A stretch of DNA of 64,000 nucleotides, from NCBI RefSeq assembly GCF_041538045.1, contig NZ_JBGOSE010000013.1:36846-100845 (forward strand), given 5' to 3'. The DNA comes from Aliiglaciecola sp041538045. Lineage in GTDB: Bacteria; Pseudomonadota; Gammaproteobacteria; Enterobacterales; Alteromonadaceae. How positions within the stretch are numbered: the first letter of the stretch is position 1; each line of letters opens with the position of its first letter. Both the position numbers and the translations under genes were made by a program. The notes beneath the pieces were generated by a model that saw nothing but the letters and a program-made list of their open reading frames with translations, did not search any database and had not been told where the DNA came from. This document shows positions 1-9,823 of the stretch, piece by piece.

Positions 1-452
1 CAGTTATGCAGTTTAACTAAATAATTATGCTGTTAGAAAGGACCAACAAAATAGATTGTTACAACAGCAATTAAATAATAAACGTTTTATTAACAAATCT
101 TTATCTAATTTCAGGCTTTTTGGAATGATTTATTTGCTTAAAATAAATTTTTTAACTATTTGATTTAATTCCACTTTATTACCATTAATTGCTAAACATT
201 AAAAAAATTAAATGATTCGCTTGTTGTGCACATTGATTTCTACCTTTAATGTCGGTATTTTGTCAGGCTGCTCGGCTAAAAATTCATAAAAATTCGATAA
301 CCGGCTGGTACCCTCAAACAAACGACAAGAAAACAACATATAACCGGCACAAGCAAAACTGACCACAGAAGTCAGGCTCAGTGCAGCTAAATTCCAACGT
401 TTAAGTTGGCATGTACAACCTTTCTCAGCCAAAGGTTGAAGGAGTTACGTTA
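1..452. other. AT-rich intergenic region upstream of gltB
   Basis: I see no convincing gene here. The stretch is very AT-rich over its first 200 bases. It must hold the gltBD promoter, but I cannot pick a clear -35/-10 pair, and I found no sigma-54 element or NtrC-like site such as those seen at glnA and the nas genes. A 74-codon minus-strand reading frame (208-432) has one hydrophobic stretch but starts with TTG and lacks a Shine-Dalgarno sequence, so I do not call it. Confidence 0.5.
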
Positions 453-3400
453 ATGAGTTTGTATAACCCAAATGATTCAAAAGACAACTGTGGTTTTGGA
501 TTAATCGCGCACACCGAAGGTGACGCTAGTCATAGACTGGTAACTACCGCAATTGAAGGCCTCGATCGCATGCAGCATCGTGGTGGTATCGCTGCGGATG
601 GTAAAACCGGAGACGGCTGTGGGCTGCTATTGCAAAAACCAGATGAGTTTTTCAATCTGATAGCAGCTGAAAATGGTTGGAAATTAGGTAAAAAGTACGG
701 CGTAGGAATGATATTCCTAAATCAAGATGCTGAGAAAGCGCAGATTGCTCGTCAAACCATTGAAGAAGAATTATCAAAAGAAACCCTAGCAGTGGTTGGA
801 TGGCGCGAAGTGCCAGTTGACCATTCGGTTTTAGGTGACCTTGCAGCCCAAGGTGTGCCACAAATTGAACAAGTATTCGTTAATGCACCTCCAGGCTGGC
901 GTAAAAGAGATTTGGAACGCCGCCTATTTATGGTTAGAAGACGAGTAGAAAAAAGACTAGCAGACGACGAAGATTTTTATATCGCCTGTTTGTCTGCTTT
1001 AGTGATGATATATAAAGGTTTGGTAATGCCTAAAGATTTGCCAAATTTTTATTTGGATCTTGCCGACGAGCGCTTGAAGTCGGCTATCTGTGTATTCCAT
1101 CAACGCTTTTCAACGAATACTTTGCCTAAGTGGCCTTTGGCGCAACCATTCAGATTTTTAGCCCATAACGGTGAAATTAATACCATTCGTGGTAATAGAG
1201 ACTGGGCACAAGCGCGTTCGCAAAAATTTATCACGCCTTTGTTACCTGATCTGCAAGATGCAGCACCTTTTGTTAATACCGAAGGTTCAGATTCATCTTC
1301 TTTAGACAATATGTTGGAGTTATTTTTGGCCGGCGGCATGGATTTGTTTAGAGCTATGCGCTTACTTGTGCCACCAGCATATCAAAACAACAGCACCATG
1401 GACGACGACCTACGTGCCTTCTACGAGTTTAACTCCATGCATATGGAGCCTTGGGACGGACCTGCGGGTATCGTAATGACCAATGGTCGCCATGTTGCTT
1501 GTAACCTCGACAGAAACGGTCTTCGCCCAGCTCGTTATGTATTAACTAAAGATGGTTTCATTACCCTAGCATCAGAAATCGGTATTTGGGATTACAAGCC
1601 TGAAGACGTGGTTGAAAAAGGTCGTGTCGGACCAGGAGAAATGCTGGCAGTTGATACCTACACAGGTAAGATTTGGCGCTCCAATGAAATTGATGAAGAG
1701 CTCAAAACTCGCCATCCTTATAAAGAGTGGATTGATCAACATATCAAACACCTTAAGCCCATCGAAGAGTGTGATGCCAGTCAAATAGGCAAGCGTGCTT
1801 TTGATGACAACATGATGGGCACTTATCATAAACTGTTTAATTACAGCTATGAAGAAAATCAGCAAATCATTAAAGTGCTTGCCAATGATGGACAAGAAGC
1901 GGTGGGATCAATGGGTGATGATACACCTATGGCCGTGATGTCATCTAAGCAACGTACAGTATATGACTATTTCCGTCAGCAATTTGCTCAAGTAACGAAT
2001 CCACCAATAGATTCTTTGCGTGAAAATCATGTTATGTCGTTGGCGACTTGTGTAGGTCGTGAACAGAATGTCTTTAGCGAAACTTCAGGTTATGCAAATC
2101 GGGTGTTATTCAACTCTCCGGTATTAATGTATACCGACCTGAAACAATTGCGTGAATATGATTCTGAATACTATTATTCAGAAGTTATCGATTTGAACTA
2201 TCCTCCAGAAGAAGGACTCAAAAAGGCCATAGAGCGTATTTGTAATGAAGTAGAGTATGTTGTAAAACAGAAACGCGCTGCGTTTGTAATACTCTCAGAT
2301 CGCAATATCAAACAAAACAGATTGCCGATTCCAGCAGCAATGGCTGTTGGTGCTGTACAACGTCGTTTAATCGAAAAGTCTCTGCGCTGTGACGCCAACA
2401 TAATTGTTGAAACTGCGTCCGCCCGTGATCCTCATCACTTTGCTGTGTTGATTGGTTTAGGTGCAACTGCGATTTATCCATTTTTAGCCTACGAAACCAT
2501 TGAACAAATGGTCGATGAAGGTGAAATTGAGCTCACTGCCATGCAAGCCACTTTAAATTACCGTAAGGGAATTAATAAAGGCCTGTATAAAATCATGTCG
2601 AAAATGGGTATCAGTACCATCGCCAGTTATCGTAGTTCAAAATTGTTTGAAGCTATTGGTATCAACAAAGAGGTGACTGAGCTTTGCTTCAAAGGAATTC
2701 CAAGTCGTATTCAGGGCACCGGTTTTGAAGACTTCGAACAAGATCAAATAAACTTGAATCGAATAGCTTGGTTGAAACGTAAGCCAATGTCTCATGGCGG
2801 CCTATTAAAGTACGTACATGGTGGCGAGTATCATGCTTATAACCCAGATGTTGTTACTACTTTGCAGGTGGCGGTTAAATCCGGACGCTATGAAGATTAC
2901 CAAGCTTATTCTGCGCTAGTAAATGGACGCTCGCCATCACATTTCCGTGATTTGCTAGCCTTAAATCCAGATACTGACCCTATTGAAATTGATGCAGTAG
3001 AACCAGCGGAAAAATTATTTCCTCGTTTCGACACCGCGGCTATGTCAATCGGGGCACTAAGTCCAGAGGCCCATGAAGCACTAGCTATTGCCATGAACCG
3101 ATTAGGTGGACAATCTAACTCTGGTGAAGGTGGTGAAGATCCAGCGCGCTTCAATACAGAGAAAAACTCGAAAATCAAACAAGTGGCATCAGGACGCTTT
3201 GGGGTAACACCGCATTATTTGGTTAACGCCAATGTTATTCAGATTAAAGTTGCTCAAGGTGCTAAGCCTGGAGAGGGTGGTCAATTACCTGGTGACAAAG
3301 TGAATAATTACATAGCTGAACTGAGATTCTCAGTGCCAGGTGTTACATTGATTTCACCACCTCCTCATCACGATATCTATTCTATCGAAGATTTAGCACA

Positions 3401-4919
3401 GCTTATTTTTGACTTAAAACAAGTTAATCCTAAAGCGCTTATCTCAGTGAAACTGGTTTCCGAGCCAGGGGTTGGAACTATTGCAACTGGTGTGGCTAAA
3501 GCCTACGCCGATTTAATCACCGTATCGGGTTACGACGGTGGTACAGGTGCAAGTCCGCTAACGTCAGTAAAATACGCAGGTAGCCCGTTTGAGCTTGGTC
3601 TTGCAGAAACTCAGCAAGCATTAGTAGAGAATGGCTTACGTCATAAAGTACGTGTGCAAACTGATGGTGGTCTTAAAACCGGATTAGATGTGGTCAAAGC
3701 AGGTATATTAGGTGCTGAAAGTTTCGGTTTCGGAACCGGCCCTATGGTCGCTTTAGGCTGTAAATATCTACGTATTTGTCACCTGAATAACTGTGCAACA
3801 GGTGTTGCAACTCAGGATGAAAAATTACGGGACAACTACTTTATTGGTTTGCCTGAAATGGTGATGAATTACTTTAAGTTTATCGCTCAAGAAGTACGTG
3901 AAATTATGGCATCTTTAGGAGTGGCTAAATTTGAAGATTTAGTAGGTCGCACTGAGCTGTTAAAAGTGATTGATGGTCTTACTGCTCGCCAAAGAAAGCT
4001 AGATTTAAGTCCATTGTTAGTGAAACCAAAAGAAGGCTCACATACTAAACTATTTTGTTCAGAAGACGCCAACGCGCCACTGGATGAAGGTTTATTAAAC
4101 AAACAAATTTTAGCAGCATCACAAGCGGCAATCAGCAAGTTGTCTGGCGCGAATTTGTCCTTCCCTATTCGTAATACGGACCGTTCTGTTGGTGCTCTTG
4201 TCTCTGGCGAAATAGCTAAGCAGCATGGTAACCAAGGCATGCAAGATGACCCTATTAAAGTGCATCTTACTGGTACCGCAGGTCAAAGCTTCGGCGTTTG
4301 GAATGCCGGTGGTTTAGAACTTACCCTTTGTGGTGATGCGAATGATTATGTTGGTAAAGGCATGACTGGTGGCAAATTAGTTATTTTCCCACCGCGTAAC
4401 ATTACCTTTAACCCACATGTCAGCACCATTATGGGGAATACTTGCTTGTACGGCGCAACAGGCGGCAAGTTGTTTGCTGCAGGTAAAGCCGGTGAGCGTT
4501 TTGGCGTACGTAACTCAGGTGCCATCGCTGTAATCGAAGGCGCAGGGGACAACGGTTGTGAATATATGACCGGCGGTATTATAGCGATTCTAGGTAGTGT
4601 GGGCGTGAACTTTGGCGCAGGCATGACCGGTGGTTTCGCTTATTTGTACGATGAATTCGACGATATCGAACACCGTGTAAATGGTGAATTAGTCGATATC
4701 ATGTCAATTGAAGAGAAGGGCATCCTGTCTGAGCATTTACGTGGTTTGATTAACCAACACTACGAAGAAACGGGTAGCGAGCATGCGCTTATGTTATTAA
4801 CTAATTTTGCACAACAATTGCAAAAATTCAGATTAGTAAAACCTAAGACTAGCGACGTGAAAAATTTGCTTGGCCACATCAGTCGGTCAACTGCAGAATT
4901 ACGTGTTCAGGCTCAGTAG
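453..4919 (+). CDS. gltB: Glutamate synthase (NADPH) large subunit
   Basis: Makes glutamate from 2-oxoglutarate and glutamine together with GltD, the second half of the GS-GOGAT pathway in the cytoplasm. I start at 453 because GAAGGAG lies 8 bases upstream; an in-frame ATG at 411 would add 14 residues without a ribosome site. The short pro-sequence ends before Cys13 (CGFGLIAH), the expected N-terminal amidotransferase nucleophile. The FMN-binding synthase domain follows, then the 3Fe-4S cysteines near residues 1100-1115 (CKYLRICHLNNC) and the C-terminal glycine-rich beta-helix domain. About 1488 residues is normal for the family. gltD follows after 15 bases, so the two are an operon. GlnA, the partner enzyme, is encoded at 39.6-41.1 kb. 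Confidence 0.98.
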   Translation: MSLYNPNDSKDNCGFGLIAHTEGDASHRLVTTAIEGLDRMQHRGGIAADGKTGDGCGLLLQKPDEFFNLIAAENGWKLGKKYGVGMIFLNQDAEKAQIARQTIEEELSKETLAVVGWREVPVDHSVLGDLAAQGVPQIEQVFVNAPPGWRKRDLERRLFMVRRRVEKRLADDEDFYIACLSALVMIYKGLVMPKDLPNFYLDLADERLKSAICVFHQRFSTNTLPKWPLAQPFRFLAHNGEINTIRGNRDWAQARSQKFITPLLPDLQDAAPFVNTEGSDSSSLDNMLELFLAGGMDLFRAMRLLVPPAYQNNSTMDDDLRAFYEFNSMHMEPWDGPAGIVMTNGRHVACNLDRNGLRPARYVLTKDGFITLASEIGIWDYKPEDVVEKGRVGPGEMLAVDTYTGKIWRSNEIDEELKTRHPYKEWIDQHIKHLKPIEECDASQIGKRAFDDNMMGTYHKLFNYSYEENQQIIKVLANDGQEAVGSMGDDTPMAVMSSKQRTVYDYFRQQFAQVTNPPIDSLRENHVMSLATCVGREQNVFSETSGYANRVLFNSPVLMYTDLKQLREYDSEYYYSEVIDLNYPPEEGLKKAIERICNEVEYVVKQKRAAFVILSDRNIKQNRLPIPAAMAVGAVQRRLIEKSLRCDANIIVETASARDPHHFAVLIGLGATAIYPFLAYETIEQMVDEGEIELTAMQATLNYRKGINKGLYKIMSKMGISTIASYRSSKLFEAIGINKEVTELCFKGIPSRIQGTGFEDFEQDQINLNRIAWLKRKPMSHGGLLKYVHGGEYHAYNPDVVTTLQVAVKSGRYEDYQAYSALVNGRSPSHFRDLLALNPDTDPIEIDAVEPAEKLFPRFDTAAMSIGALSPEAHEALAIAMNRLGGQSNSGEGGEDPARFNTEKNSKIKQVASGRFGVTPHYLVNANVIQIKVAQGAKPGEGGQLPGDKVNNYIAELRFSVPGVTLISPPPHHDIYSIEDLAQLIFDLKQVNPKALISVKLVSEPGVGTIATGVAKAYADLITVSGYDGGTGASPLTSVKYAGSPFELGLAETQQALVENGLRHKVRVQTDGGLKTGLDVVKAGILGAESFGFGTGPMVALGCKYLRICHLNNCATGVATQDEKLRDNYFIGLPEMVMNYFKFIAQEVREIMASLGVAKFEDLVGRTELLKVIDGLTARQRKLDLSPLLVKPKEGSHTKLFCSEDANAPLDEGLLNKQILAASQAAISKLSGANLSFPIRNTDRSVGALVSGEIAKQHGNQGMQDDPIKVHLTGTAGQSFGVWNAGGLELTLCGDANDYVGKGMTGGKLVIFPPRNITFNPHVSTIMGNTCLYGATGGKLFAAGKAGERFGVRNSGAIAVIEGAGDNGCEYMTGGIIAILGSVGVNFGAGMTGGFAYLYDEFDDIEHRVNGELVDIMSIEEKGILSEHLRGLINQHYEETGSEHALMLLTNFAQQLQKFRLVKPKTSDVKNLLGHISRSTAELRVQAQ

Positions 4920-4934
4920 AGGTAGGGTTAAAAA

Positions 4935-6350
4935 ATGGCTAAAAATGTATACCAATTTGTAGATGTAGAAAGAATTGATCCTCCGAAAAAGCCCATTATT
5001 ATGCGCAAAGAGGAGTTTGGTGAAATCTATCAACCACTTTCTCAATCTCAAACTGAAGGACAAGCAGATCGTTGTTTGGACTGCGGTAACCCTTATTGTG
5101 AGTGGAAATGTCCAGTTCATAACTATATTCCCCAGTGGCTAAAACTAGCCAATGAAGGAAAAATTTTAGAAGCAGCAGAACTGTCACATCAAACCAACAG
5201 TTTGCCTGAAGTTTGTGGTCGCGTATGTCCCCAAGACAGACTCTGTGAAGGTGCTTGTACACTAAATGACGATTTTGGCGCAGTAACTATTGGTAGTATT
5301 GAAAAATATATCACCGACACTGCGTTCAAAATGGGTTGGCGTCCTGATATGTCAGGTGTCTTTAAAACTGACAAGAAAGTCGCCATTGTTGGTGCAGGTC
5401 CAGCAGGTCTTGCCTGTGCAGATGTTCTTGTGCGTAACGGTATCACGCCGGTTGTTTACGACAAATATGAAGAAATTGGAGGACTGTTAACCTTCGGTAT
5501 CCCTTCATTTAAATTGGAAAAAGACGTAATTAAATTGCGTCGTGAAATATTCACCAACATGGGTGTTGAATTCGTTTTAAACACTGAAATTGGTAAAGAT
5601 ATTGAATTCCAACAGTTGATGGACGATTACGATGCAGTATTCCTTGGTATGGGAACCTACAACTCCATGAAAGGTGGATTTGAGAATGAAGGTGTAGAGG
5701 GTGTACATGAAGCCCTTCCCTTCCTCATTGCCAATATTAATCGTGTCATGGGTATCGAAAAACAAGTCTCTGACTTTATCGATATGAAAGGCAAAAAAGT
5801 GGTAGTTTTAGGTGGTGGTGATACCACCATGGACTGTGTACGTACTTCTATTCGTCAAGGGGCCAGTTCAGTAACTTGTGCCTATCGCCGTGACGAAGAA
5901 AGTATGCCAGGCTCTCGCCGCGAAGTGGTGAATGCGAAGGAAGAAGGCGTACAATTTCAATTTAACTTGCAACCACTGGATATCGCAGTAGACGAATCAG
6001 GCAAAGCCTGTGGCGTCAAGTTAGTAAAAACTGAAATGGGTGAACCTGATGCACAAGGGCGCAGACGTCCGGTTGTGGTTGAAGGCTCAGAGCATGTGTT
6101 AGAAGCCGACGCGGTTATTATTGCTTTTGGTTTCCAACCTAGTCCAGCCAATTGGTTCGCTGACTATGGCATCATTTTGGATGAAAAAGGTCGAGTTCGT
6201 GCGCCAGCACAAGGTCGATTCCCATTCCAAACCTCTAATCCGAAAATATTCTCGGGTGGAGATATGGTGCGTGGTTCAGACTTAGTGGTCACCGCGATTG
6301 ACGAAGGCCGTAAAGCTGCCGACGGTATCATGGATTATCTAGGTGTGTAA
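4935..6350 (+). CDS. gltD: Glutamate synthase small subunit
   Basis: Passes electrons from NADPH to GltB. The N-terminal region carries two cysteine clusters for 4Fe-4S centres, CLDCGNPYCEWKC near residues 47-59 and CGRVCPQDRLCEGAC near 94-108. Then come an FAD-binding Rossmann motif (VGAGPAGL, about residue 152) and a second, NADPH-type GGGDTT motif near residue 290. The length of 471 residues is standard. It is the second gene of gltBD and is followed by a strong hairpin terminator. The encoded order, FeS domain then two nucleotide-binding domains, is that of the GltD family. Confidence 0.97.
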   Translation: MAKNVYQFVDVERIDPPKKPIIMRKEEFGEIYQPLSQSQTEGQADRCLDCGNPYCEWKCPVHNYIPQWLKLANEGKILEAAELSHQTNSLPEVCGRVCPQDRLCEGACTLNDDFGAVTIGSIEKYITDTAFKMGWRPDMSGVFKTDKKVAIVGAGPAGLACADVLVRNGITPVVYDKYEEIGGLLTFGIPSFKLEKDVIKLRREIFTNMGVEFVLNTEIGKDIEFQQLMDDYDAVFLGMGTYNSMKGGFENEGVEGVHEALPFLIANINRVMGIEKQVSDFIDMKGKKVVVLGGGDTTMDCVRTSIRQGASSVTCAYRRDEESMPGSRREVVNAKEEGVQFQFNLQPLDIAVDESGKACGVKLVKTEMGEPDAQGRRRPVVVEGSEHVLEADAVIIAFGFQPSPANWFADYGIILDEKGRVRAPAQGRFPFQTSNPKIFSGGDMVRGSDLVVTAIDEGRKAADGIMDYLGV

Positions 6351-6383
6351 TTAGTTCTAATTAACAGCTAAATAAACCAAAAT

Positions 6384-6409
6384 AAAAAAGGGCCGAAAGG
6401 CCCTTTTTT
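6384..6409. terminator. Bidirectional intrinsic terminator after gltD
   Basis: An 11-base-pair stem (AAAAAAGGGCC pairing with GGCCCTTTTTT) closes a GAAA tetraloop. The A-run on one side and the T-run on the other let it end gltBD transcription and also transcription of the convergent DsbA-family gene. Confidence 0.9.
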
Positions 6410-6473
6410 ATTTGTTTAGTTCGGTGACGCCTTTTAGGCCAACTATCAACAAAAGGTTACAGCTCCCTTGATG

Positions 6474-7118
6474 TTAAACTTCCTTAGCAATTTGTTTAAG
6501 GGCTTGCTCAAAAATCTCTACGGGTTGACCTCCACTAATGAGATGTTTGTTGTTTACAATAACGGCTGGAACCGAGCTTATACCCGCTTGTTGGTAGTGA
6601 GCTTGGGCTTTACGTACATCTTGTTCAAATATGTCACTATTTAAAATTTCCGCCGCTTTTTCTCGGTCTAAACCAACCTGCGCAACCACCTCTAACAATT
6701 GTTGATGGTCACTTGGGTTACCTGATTGCTTGAAGTATAAATCAAACAGCGCTAGCTTTAACTCAGTCTGTTTGCCATATTCATGAGCCCAGTGCAGTAA
6801 GCGGTGGGCATCAAAGGTATTGAATATTCGTCCCCCTCCCCGATTGCCAAACTCGTAGCCCACATCTAAGCCTCGTTGTTTAATGGCTTCTCGATTTTGC
6901 TCTGCTTGCTCCTGACTAATGCCATATTTTTGAGTTATATGTTCGCCTATCTCTTGCCCTTCGGCTGGCATCTGAGGATTAAGTTCAAAAGGTTGCCAGT
7001 CAATATTAACCGTTATTTCTCCAGCCAAATTTTCAATGGCTTTGGAAAGTGATTTATACCCGATAATGCACCAAGGGCACGATACATCGGAAACTATGTC
7101 GATTTGCATGTTTTTCAA
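6474..7118 (-). CDS. DsbA-family thiol-disulfide oxidoreductase, FrnE-like
   Basis: A cytoplasmic-type DsbA-fold protein of 214 residues without a signal peptide. The active site CPWC lies near residue 15 inside SDVSCPWCIIGY, the hallmark of the FrnE/2-hydroxychromene-carboxylate-isomerase-like branch. The C-terminal SSVPAVIVNN loop supplies the cis-proline expected in thioredoxin folds. The upstream AAGGA is 7 bases from a TTG at 7118 and 16 bases from the next in-frame ATG (7109), so TTG is probably the start. It is the downstream gene of a likely pair with the DUF2937 gene (32-base gap). The substrate is unknown; members act in polyketide maturation or oxidative-stress defence. Confidence 0.9.
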   Translation of the reverse strand: MKNMQIDIVSDVSCPWCIIGYKSLSKAIENLAGEITVNIDWQPFELNPQMPAEGQEIGEHITQKYGISQEQAEQNREAIKQRGLDVGYEFGNRGGGRIFNTFDAHRLLHWAHEYGKQTELKLALFDLYFKQSGNPSDHQQLLEVVAQVGLDREKAAEILNSDIFEQDVRKAQAHYQQAGISSVPAVIVNNKHLISGGQPVEIFEQALKQIAKEV

Positions 7119-7150
7119 TTTATAATCCTTATTAAATAACTGGGTATCAC

Positions 7151-7687
7151 TTAACTATGGCTATGCCTATGGCCCCGGAGTTTACTCATGCACTTACGGC
7201 AAGTAAAAGCAGTAGTATCAATACTCAGCAGTAATATCACCGCAAAACCTATCCCCCACAAGATAGCAAAGGGGCTCAAAGGTACTGTAAAGTTAAATGC
7301 ATGGAAGGCCTCTAACCTAAGTTGTTCGTTTGCATTGTGAATCAAGTGCCAAGCTTGATGTATGGGATGTTGAGACATCGCCAAATGCTCTGCTTGTAAC
7401 AATTCAACGCGTTGGTAAATTGCGTCAATACTAATTGCATCTTGTTTAAACACAGGGTCATTACTTTGCTTATAATGAGCAATGAGTTTGTCTATATTGC
7501 CATTAAAATACCTATCTGCTGTCACTTGAAACCCCGAAAGGTTGTGTTTAGCCTCGACGAGATGAGCATCAACCCGCTGTTGGTATTGTTGCATATAACC
7601 TGGAGCTTGCACGCCGAGCAGCACGCCACTGGCGAATAAAAAGAGTCGCAGATAATCCGCTAATTGTCTTAGTAACCATCTGAACAT
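7151..7687 (-). CDS. DUF2937 family membrane protein
   Basis: A 178-residue protein with an N-terminal hydrophobic helix (about residues 11-30), a long soluble helical middle, a second membrane helix (about residues 138-158) and a short tail with two cysteines (CRKC) and a His-rich end (GHRHSHS). This two-helix hairpin with a central periplasmic domain fits DUF2937, whose function is not known. The His-rich tail and CxxC might bind a metal, but that is inference. It lies directly upstream of the DsbA-family gene. Confidence 0.8.
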   Translation of the reverse strand: MFRWLLRQLADYLRLFLFASGVLLGVQAPGYMQQYQQRVDAHLVEAKHNLSGFQVTADRYFNGNIDKLIAHYKQSNDPVFKQDAISIDAIYQRVELLQAEHLAMSQHPIHQAWHLIHNANEQLRLEAFHAFNFTVPLSPFAILWGIGFAVILLLSIDTTAFTCRKCMSKLRGHRHSHS

Positions 7688-7793
7688 ACTGACTTACTCA
7701 ATTACATACGTTAAAAAAAGTCGATCGTCTTGCTCCCAACCCCGCCAACTTCTATAGTGTGACAAGACATATATTTACGACAGGTAAAAAGCA

Positions 7794-8180
7794 GTGAAGT
7801 TTAGTTTAACCGCAAAAAGGCTCCCATTTGTTGCAGTTTTATCTGCCATGACTGTATTTTCGATGAAAATTCATGCTCAAAATGATGTTACAGCACAAAT
7901 GACATCACAAGCATGCCCCCAGGAATTTTATTCATTACCGCTATTTCCAGATCCGAAAATGTGTCAAGTTTTCGCGCCTGAACTGCCTGCTAGCCTGACT
8001 TATCATGCCTCTACAGACCAACAAAGTGCATTAGGTTTTTATACCGAAAAATTGGGACAAGCAGATCATGTTAAAACACTAAAAGGTCGGATTATGATGC
8101 AATATGATGACGCTAAAAAAATCATCATACTTTCTAAAGATGGAGCGGGAACACAAGTCGATGTGTTGGTGAAGTCCTAG
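7794..8180 (+). CDS. Small secreted hypothetical protein
   Basis: A 128-residue protein starting with GTG behind AGGTAA. An N-terminal hydrophobic stretch (about residues 10-28, ending MKIHA) looks like a signal peptide with cleavage near AQND, so it is probably periplasmic. The mature part has two cysteines (ACPQEF and KMCQVF, about residues 41 and 57) that could form a disulfide. I do not recognise the family. It stands alone between genes on opposite strands and I infer no function. Confidence 0.65.
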   Translation: MKFSLTAKRLPFVAVLSAMTVFSMKIHAQNDVTAQMTSQACPQEFYSLPLFPDPKMCQVFAPELPASLTYHASTDQQSALGFYTEKLGQADHVKTLKGRIMMQYDDAKKIIILSKDGAGTQVDVLVKS

Positions 8181-8348
8181 TTACCTTCACTGCTAGATAA
8201 CTAGCCTCCTTCTAAGTTTTCATTTTCAAATGTACGATAGTGCAATTACCTTGTGGCACTGTCTTTGCTATTTCATATTAAAGTTTACAAATTTGACAAT
8301 TAATTGATTAAACCGTCAATTTTTTGTCTCTTTTATGAGGAACCCTGT

Positions 8349-8942
8349 ATGGAACTAGCCATTATTTTAATGATGATGTTAATCATAGTAGCAATAGCCG
8401 CGCTTAAGTTGAGTGACAATGGTTTATCATTCCCATTTAAACGCAAAGCATCTTTGTTGACCCAAACTGAATTGACATTTTTAGATTTAATCGAAAATGC
8501 TATGGGCCAGCGTTACCGCGTCCTGTGTAGAACAAGATTGTCTGAAATCGTTGCTCTGCGTCAAAATACTGACAAACGAGCAGCCAAACATGCCTTTTTA
8601 AAAGCCTCTAGTCGTCAGCTGGATTTTGTGTTGTGTAATAAGTCCGACATGAGCCCAGTAATGGCAATAGATTTAGTACACAATGGCGGCAAAGATGGCT
8701 ATAAAACCCAGCGAGATTGGTACGTTAGCAGTGCATTGGATGCAGCTCGTATCCCACACCTACGTATGAAAGTAAAATCAGGGTACACTAAAGCAGAAGT
8801 TAAAGAGTGTATCGACGCCAAGCTTGCGACAGTTCAACGTAAAACGCCGAAACCTTTAATGCCTGGAACTAACAATCCAGATAACCCTCGGGCAGATAAA
8901 CCGAAAAGACCTGTTCGTTCAAACCGCCCTGTGGCAGCTTAA
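8349..8942 (+). CDS. DUF2726 domain membrane-anchored protein
   Basis: The start at 8349 is chosen because GAGG lies 8 bases upstream; an in-frame frame extends 15 codons further without a ribosome site. The 197-residue product has one N-terminal membrane helix (LAIILMMMLIIVAIAAL), then a soluble domain with LDFVLCNKSDMSPVMAIDLV and a conserved KTQRDW stretch. This is the DUF2726 layout, which has been likened to nuclease-fold domains, and a basic Pro-rich tail follows. The Asp/Asn-rich strand LDFVL...AIDL resembles a PD-(D/E)XK core, but catalysis is unproven. Confidence 0.75.
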   Translation: MELAIILMMMLIIVAIAALKLSDNGLSFPFKRKASLLTQTELTFLDLIENAMGQRYRVLCRTRLSEIVALRQNTDKRAAKHAFLKASSRQLDFVLCNKSDMSPVMAIDLVHNGGKDGYKTQRDWYVSSALDAARIPHLRMKVKSGYTKAEVKECIDAKLATVQRKTPKPLMPGTNNPDNPRADKPKRPVRSNRPVAA

Positions 8943-8974
8943 AGTTAAGGTTATTTATAGCTGTTGCTAGGTAT

Positions 8975-9003
8975 GCCCTTTGGATAAAAAATCAACAAAG
9001 GGC
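8975..9003 (+). terminator. Possible terminator hairpin after the DUF2726 gene
   Basis: GCCCTTTG pairs with CAAAGGGC across a 13-base loop, followed by GATTTTC. The T-tract is short, so termination is plausible but weak. Confidence 0.4.
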
Positions 9004-9111
9004 GATTTTCAATCCACGAATTATTTTCTTTTCATATTATCTTGCCTCAACCCTCGCATTTTGAGTCGGTAAATATTAAAATCCGCGCAAATTCAACTAA
9101 CTAAAAGTATC

Positions 9112-9819
9112 ATGAAAATAGCAATTCTAGGCGCTATGGATCAAGAAGTAGCATTGCTAAAAGAAACTCTTGAAAACGTAGAAGTATCTGAGTACGCACA
9201 CCTTAATTTTTATTCTGGACAGTTAAATGGCGTCGATGTTGTAGTTGTAAAATGCGGAATAGGCAAAGTTGCCGCATCCGTTGCCACAACTATACTAATA
9301 GACCGTTTCGCTCCTGACTTTGTTGTAAACACCGGCTCTGCAGGAGGATTTGATAAAGATCTCAGTATTGGCGACCTAGTAATAGGCACAAGTGTTCAAC
9401 ACCACGATGTAGACCTAACTCACTTTGGTTATGAACGTGGACAAACCTATGGTATGCCTGCCATCTTCCCATGTGAGCAACGTTTGATCGAAGCTGCAGA
9501 GCACGCCGCTAAAGACGTGGTTCATGTGAAAAGTAAACGGGGTTTAATCTGTACTGGTGATTCATTTATTGGTTGTGATGATGCTGCATCGCGTTTACGC
9601 GATCTATTTCCTGATATGCGAGCGGTAGAAATGGAAGGTGCCGCCATCGGCCAGACATGCTACATGCTAGATACGCCCTTTGTTGTAATTCGTTCCCTAT
9701 CCGATATTGCCGGACAAACCTCGTCTGTTTCTTTTACATCATACATTGATCAAGCCGCCAAAAACTCTGCAGAGCTAGTGATGAGTATGATTGCAGAATT
9801 GGCTCTGCAGCAGAGCTAA
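9112..9819 (+). CDS. mtnN: 5'-methylthioadenosine/S-adenosylhomocysteine nucleosidase
   Basis: Cleaves adenine from methylthioadenosine, S-adenosylhomocysteine and 5'-deoxyadenosine in the cytoplasm. The 235-residue length and motifs fit the family: LGAMDQEV at the N-terminus with the catalytic Glu, NTGSAGG in the phosphate/ribose region, VEMEGAAIGQ with the ribose-binding Glu near residue 175 and SLSDIAG with the catalytic Asp near 198. A CbiB-like gene follows after 4 bases. ahcY, which hydrolyses the same S-adenosylhomocysteine by another route, lies about 1.1 kb downstream. Confidence 0.96.
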   Translation: MKIAILGAMDQEVALLKETLENVEVSEYAHLNFYSGQLNGVDVVVVKCGIGKVAASVATTILIDRFAPDFVVNTGSAGGFDKDLSIGDLVIGTSVQHHDVDLTHFGYERGQTYGMPAIFPCEQRLIEAAEHAAKDVVHVKSKRGLICTGDSFIGCDDAASRLRDLFPDMRAVEMEGAAIGQTCYMLDTPFVVIRSLSDIAGQTSSVSFTSYIDQAAKNSAELVMSMIAELALQQS

Positions 9820-9823
9820 TCCT

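Noticed and set aside
208..432. 74-codon minus-strand frame with one hydrophobic stretch upstream of gltB
   Set aside because: It starts with TTG, has no Shine-Dalgarno sequence, lies back-to-back with the gltB ribosome site and matches no family I recognise.
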